Source: Castanea sativa | Taxonomy: Eukaryota; Streptophyta; Magnoliopsida; Fagales; Fagaceae | Length of the DNA: 64,000 bases | Assembly (NCBI RefSeq): GCF_040712315.1 | Contig: NC_134023.1 | Location: 70,959,889-71,023,888 of the forward strand | Direction of reading: 5' to 3' | In this document: in pieces, positions 61,500 through 64,000 of the stretch | Numbering within the stretch: the first letter of the stretch is position 1 | Layout of the letters: every line of letters begins with the position of its first letter | Made by a program: the position numbers and the translations under genes | The notes under the pieces: model-generated | Told to the model about the DNA's origin: nothing | The model's input: the letters and a program-made list of their open reading frames with translations, nothing else | The model's database searches: none

Positions 61500-62146
61500 A
61501 AGGATGGATTGTATTTGTATTTGTATTTGTAATCCTAATTTAGGGAAATTACATTTACAATTACACAGGAGAATCAATTGTGGTTGTCCACCCACGCAGA
61601 GTCGAGCGGGAGGAGGACACTTATCATCATCACCTACCAACGAAGAAGAAGAAGAAGAAGAAGAAGAAGATGGGTACGATCCCGTTACTTGTGTTCTATC
61701 GCGGTGGATCACTACCTCCTCCGATCAATTCTTCTTCTGCAACTTTGATTCTGGTATCTCTCTCTCTATCTTTCTGTCCAATGAATGATTTTTAATTCAC
61801 TCTTTAGTCTTTATCCTGGTTCCCCTAAACCCTATTACTTGTTTGTTTGTTTTTTTAACATCTGGGTGGGTATTAGATGTTTCAGAAATTAAACCCCAGT
61901 AAACCACACAACTTTCGCTCTGCTAACCCTTACTTGTTATATTTCTGATAGATTCAGTAAAGTTATTGAAGAATCATTAAGCCTTGCTATAATTTTCTAT
62001 TGGGTTTGAGGAAGCTTATTCTCATGAATTGGCAGGGAAGGATCACGGTTGCAATTATCTTGGATGTCTAAATAGTCTGAATTTTGATCAAAAGGAGTGA
62101 GCATATTGATTTGTGTTGTTGCTATACTTTTAGATGTTTTTATATT
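61500..62146 (+). promoter_or_regulatory. Probable 5' leader of the RING gene, with a leader intron
   Basis: A GAA/AAG trinucleotide run lies at about 61645-61671. A donor-like site (gattctg|gtatct, 61753/61754) and acceptors at 62035 (ttggcag|ggaagg) or 62133 (acttttag|atgttt) fit a leader intron ahead of the coding ATG at 62147. The exact transcript is inferred. Confidence 0.4.
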
Positions 62147-63460
62147 ATGGGGAGCAACATGAGGGAAGATGTAATCATTCTTGATTTGAACCAAGAACCT
62201 TTTGACCAGCCTCACGTTTCAGAAGTAAGATTAGATTCTATAGTCGATGAACTAGAAACTGCCCACATACGCATTGAAGAGCGTATCAGACAGCTCGAAG
62301 CAGTCACTTCTAGAGCTAGGCAGCGTCAGAGATGGCGACAAGCTCAATCTCACCCTCAAGCAGATAACTTCACAGAAGCTATTGTTCAGACTGTAACCAG
62401 GCATCGTACTGCAGAGCTTGGTAATACTGCTGGCAAAGGCAAAACTAGTAGACCTGGGAGCACGTATTTGATAGCTAAGGCACTGGGAATTGATTCTGAT
62501 GAAAAGAAGGCAGCAAGTGGTAGTGGGGGTTTTTACGATTGTAATATTTGCTTTGAAATGGCAAGAGATCCTGTTTTGACCTCTTGTGGTCACTTGTTTT
62601 GTTGGCCATGCTTCTTTCAGCTGTCATATGTTGATTTAAATGCAAAGGAATGTCCTGTATGTAGGGGAGAGGTAACAGATACAAGCATCGTTCCAATATA
62701 TGGCAGTGGAAGTAGTGATAGCACCTGCAAGTCAGAGTTAAAAGAGACTGGATTCAAGGTTCCTCCTCGGCCCCGTGCAAATAGGATTGACAGTGTGAGG
62801 CAGCAGCTAAGGAGTAGAAGAGTATCTTCTCCTATTGAGGAAAGAATTCACAGCATTGTTGGTGTAATGGGAGAGCGAGCTAGGACACTAGATTCTGATG
62901 GTCCATACATTGTGCATGAAACAGTCAATTCCTCAGTTAATCAGAATCAAACTTCCCAGCTATTGTCTGGCGTGGAGACTGAGAGCAACCAGCGCCATCG
63001 TTCCCTTCAAGTTTCAAGATTATTATTGCAAGGGGCTGCATCATTTTCTTCACTTTCAACTGCATTAAACACTGCAATGGATTCTGCTGAAAGATTAGTT
63101 GAGGGCCTTGAGACATATATTCATGGTCGTCATACAAGAGCAAGCCATGATCAGTCTCCAAGTGTTGATAATGGAGATATGTTCTCAAGAGATTCTGCTG
63201 TTGTACAACTGGAAAGCCAGACTCCAGATATTGCTGCTGAAATCAATTACACTGTTTACCCTTCTGCTTCATCTTTCAGGGGGAGTGATTTTGATGATCC
63301 TGTTGTACACTTGGAAAACCACACAATGGATAATGCTATCGAAATTAATTTAGTATTACCACAGTCTCCTTCATTTTCCAGAACAAGATCAGGTGCCCCG
63401 AGAGTTTCAGGTTTGGACAATGGAGTTTCACGTTCGGCCAGAAGGAGAAGGCTGAGATGA
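62147..63460 (+). CDS. C3HC4 RING-finger protein, probable E3 ubiquitin ligase
   Basis: This single coding exon encodes 437 residues from MGSNMREDVIILDLNQEPF. A LDLNQEP motif near the N terminus is followed by a helical, charged stretch (ELETAHIRIEERIRQLEA). The RING at 132-172 has C132-x2-C135-x11-C147-x-H149-x2-C152-x2-C155-x13-C169-x2-C172, a complete cross-brace set, with Pro after C169 and aromatic residues around C152-F156 as in RMA/RNF5-type RINGs that recruit E2 enzymes. The remaining 260 residues are Ser-rich and probably disordered, ending SARRRRLR. No transmembrane segment is obvious, unlike ER-anchored RMA proteins. An in-frame ATG at 62084 would add 21 Cys-rich residues and is less likely. 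Candidate poly(A) signal aataaa at about 63568. Substrates are unknown. Confidence 0.88.
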   Translation: MGSNMREDVIILDLNQEPFDQPHVSEVRLDSIVDELETAHIRIEERIRQLEAVTSRARQRQRWRQAQSHPQADNFTEAIVQTVTRHRTAELGNTAGKGKTSRPGSTYLIAKALGIDSDEKKAASGSGGFYDCNICFEMARDPVLTSCGHLFCWPCFFQLSYVDLNAKECPVCRGEVTDTSIVPIYGSGSSDSTCKSELKETGFKVPPRPRANRIDSVRQQLRSRRVSSPIEERIHSIVGVMGERARTLDSDGPYIVHETVNSSVNQNQTSQLLSGVETESNQRHRSLQVSRLLLQGAASFSSLSTALNTAMDSAERLVEGLETYIHGRHTRASHDQSPSVDNGDMFSRDSAVVQLESQTPDIAAEINYTVYPSASSFRGSDFDDPVVHLENHTMDNAIEINLVLPQSPSFSRTRSGAPRVSGLDNGVSRSARRRRLR

Positions 63461-64000
63461 TATAGTATTTTCCCCAAGGAAATGGATTAAAATGAATCAA
63501 GGTTTCTGCTGGAATTGCGTAATATAGTTGTGAATTAATGAAATGTTTTAGGTTTCTTCATTTTTGAATAAATATGTTTGCCAATTCATGTGTTATGCAT
63601 GGACCACAATTTAAGCAATCTTCTGTCTGTTTTATAAGGAGATAGGCACGCAAATGTGTTGGGTCCTCTTAATGTGCTTGGCTATTCATAAAATCACAAT
63701 GGTGTTTCCATTGTTAAGGATTGGATTTCAATGGAGGAAATCTGTTGTTGCCCTCCTCCTTTGAGTATGTGCAAAAATTACATCTCTGATGGAGTGTTGT
63801 GGCTTCCTTACCAAAGAGTAATAAGTCATCATATTTAAGTTGTGTAGATGCTTCATTCAATTTGATAATAATTAAATAGTAAGCAAGCTGCCTTAAGAGC
63901 TTTCAGGCTATAAAAGATATTCTTGCTTTTGCTAAGCAATCCTATTCTATTCTTTGTAGCTTATCAAGTGATAGCTCGGTTTTACTTCGCACCAATGAAA
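63461..64000. other. Downstream of the RING gene
   Basis: 3' UTR with aataaa near 63568, then AT-rich intergenic sequence. No further gene is seen before the window ends. Confidence 0.6.

Noticed and set aside
62084..62146. Upstream in-frame ATG of the RING gene
   Set aside because: The 21 extra residues are Cys-rich and overlap a likely splice acceptor at 62133; the ATG at 62147 leads directly into LDLNQEP-type sequence.

Overview
This is a eukaryotic nuclear window from a plant, most likely a woody eudicot. It is AT-rich, has many GT-AG introns, a full callose synthase gene, DC1 (C1-like) zinc-finger sequences found only in plants, and a dense load of plant transposons. The repeat families look like those I associate with Fagales (oak, chestnut), but that is an impression and not a database result. 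There are no operons, CRISPR arrays or bacterial-type genes.

Layout. (1) 1-2500: an intact DC1-domain gene and its downstream flank. This is one copy of a duplicated block; the second copy lies at about 52160-60600. (2) 2501-13555: a transposon-rich spacer. It holds a LINE fragment without its reverse transcriptase, two MITE-like elements, Helitron-like termini about 7.2 kb apart, a LINE 3' end with an inverted 5' part, and a solo LTR with a perfect target-site duplication. (3) 13556-48036: upstream region, leader and all 42 coding exons of a callose synthase gene of the CalS1/2/3 type (nearest CalS3). I reconstructed every exon boundary by hand. The exons sum to 5847 bp (1948 residues plus stop) with no frame break. 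Its introns carry a complete Ty1-copia element with a nested hAT-like element, an RTE-type LINE, an L1-type LINE fragment, SINE-like and LTR-like pieces and microsatellites. (4) 48037-52264: a spacer with repeat debris. (5) 52265-58339: the second DC1 copy, a pseudogene with frameshifts, split by a minus-strand copia element whose 5-bp target duplication is still readable. (6) 58340-62146: duplicated downstream flank, a tandem duplication, a solo LTR and the upstream region of the last gene. (7) 62147-63460: a C3HC4 RING protein, probably an E3 ubiquitin ligase, with an uninterrupted coding exon.

The three genes act separately: beta-1,3-glucan (callose) synthesis at the plasma membrane, a DC1 protein of unknown biochemical role, and a probable ubiquitin ligase. 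What links the window is its history. A block with the DC1 gene was duplicated on both sides of the callose synthase locus; one copy then decayed, and transposons inserted into both copies and into the long introns. The order of several insertions can be read from TSDs and from empty sites in the paralogous copy.

I see no strong case for an undescribed molecular system. The most useful observations are the nested insertions, the twin-priming-like LINE inversion, the Helitron-like ends, the paralogue-specific MITE, and the intact but unusually substituted callose synthase.
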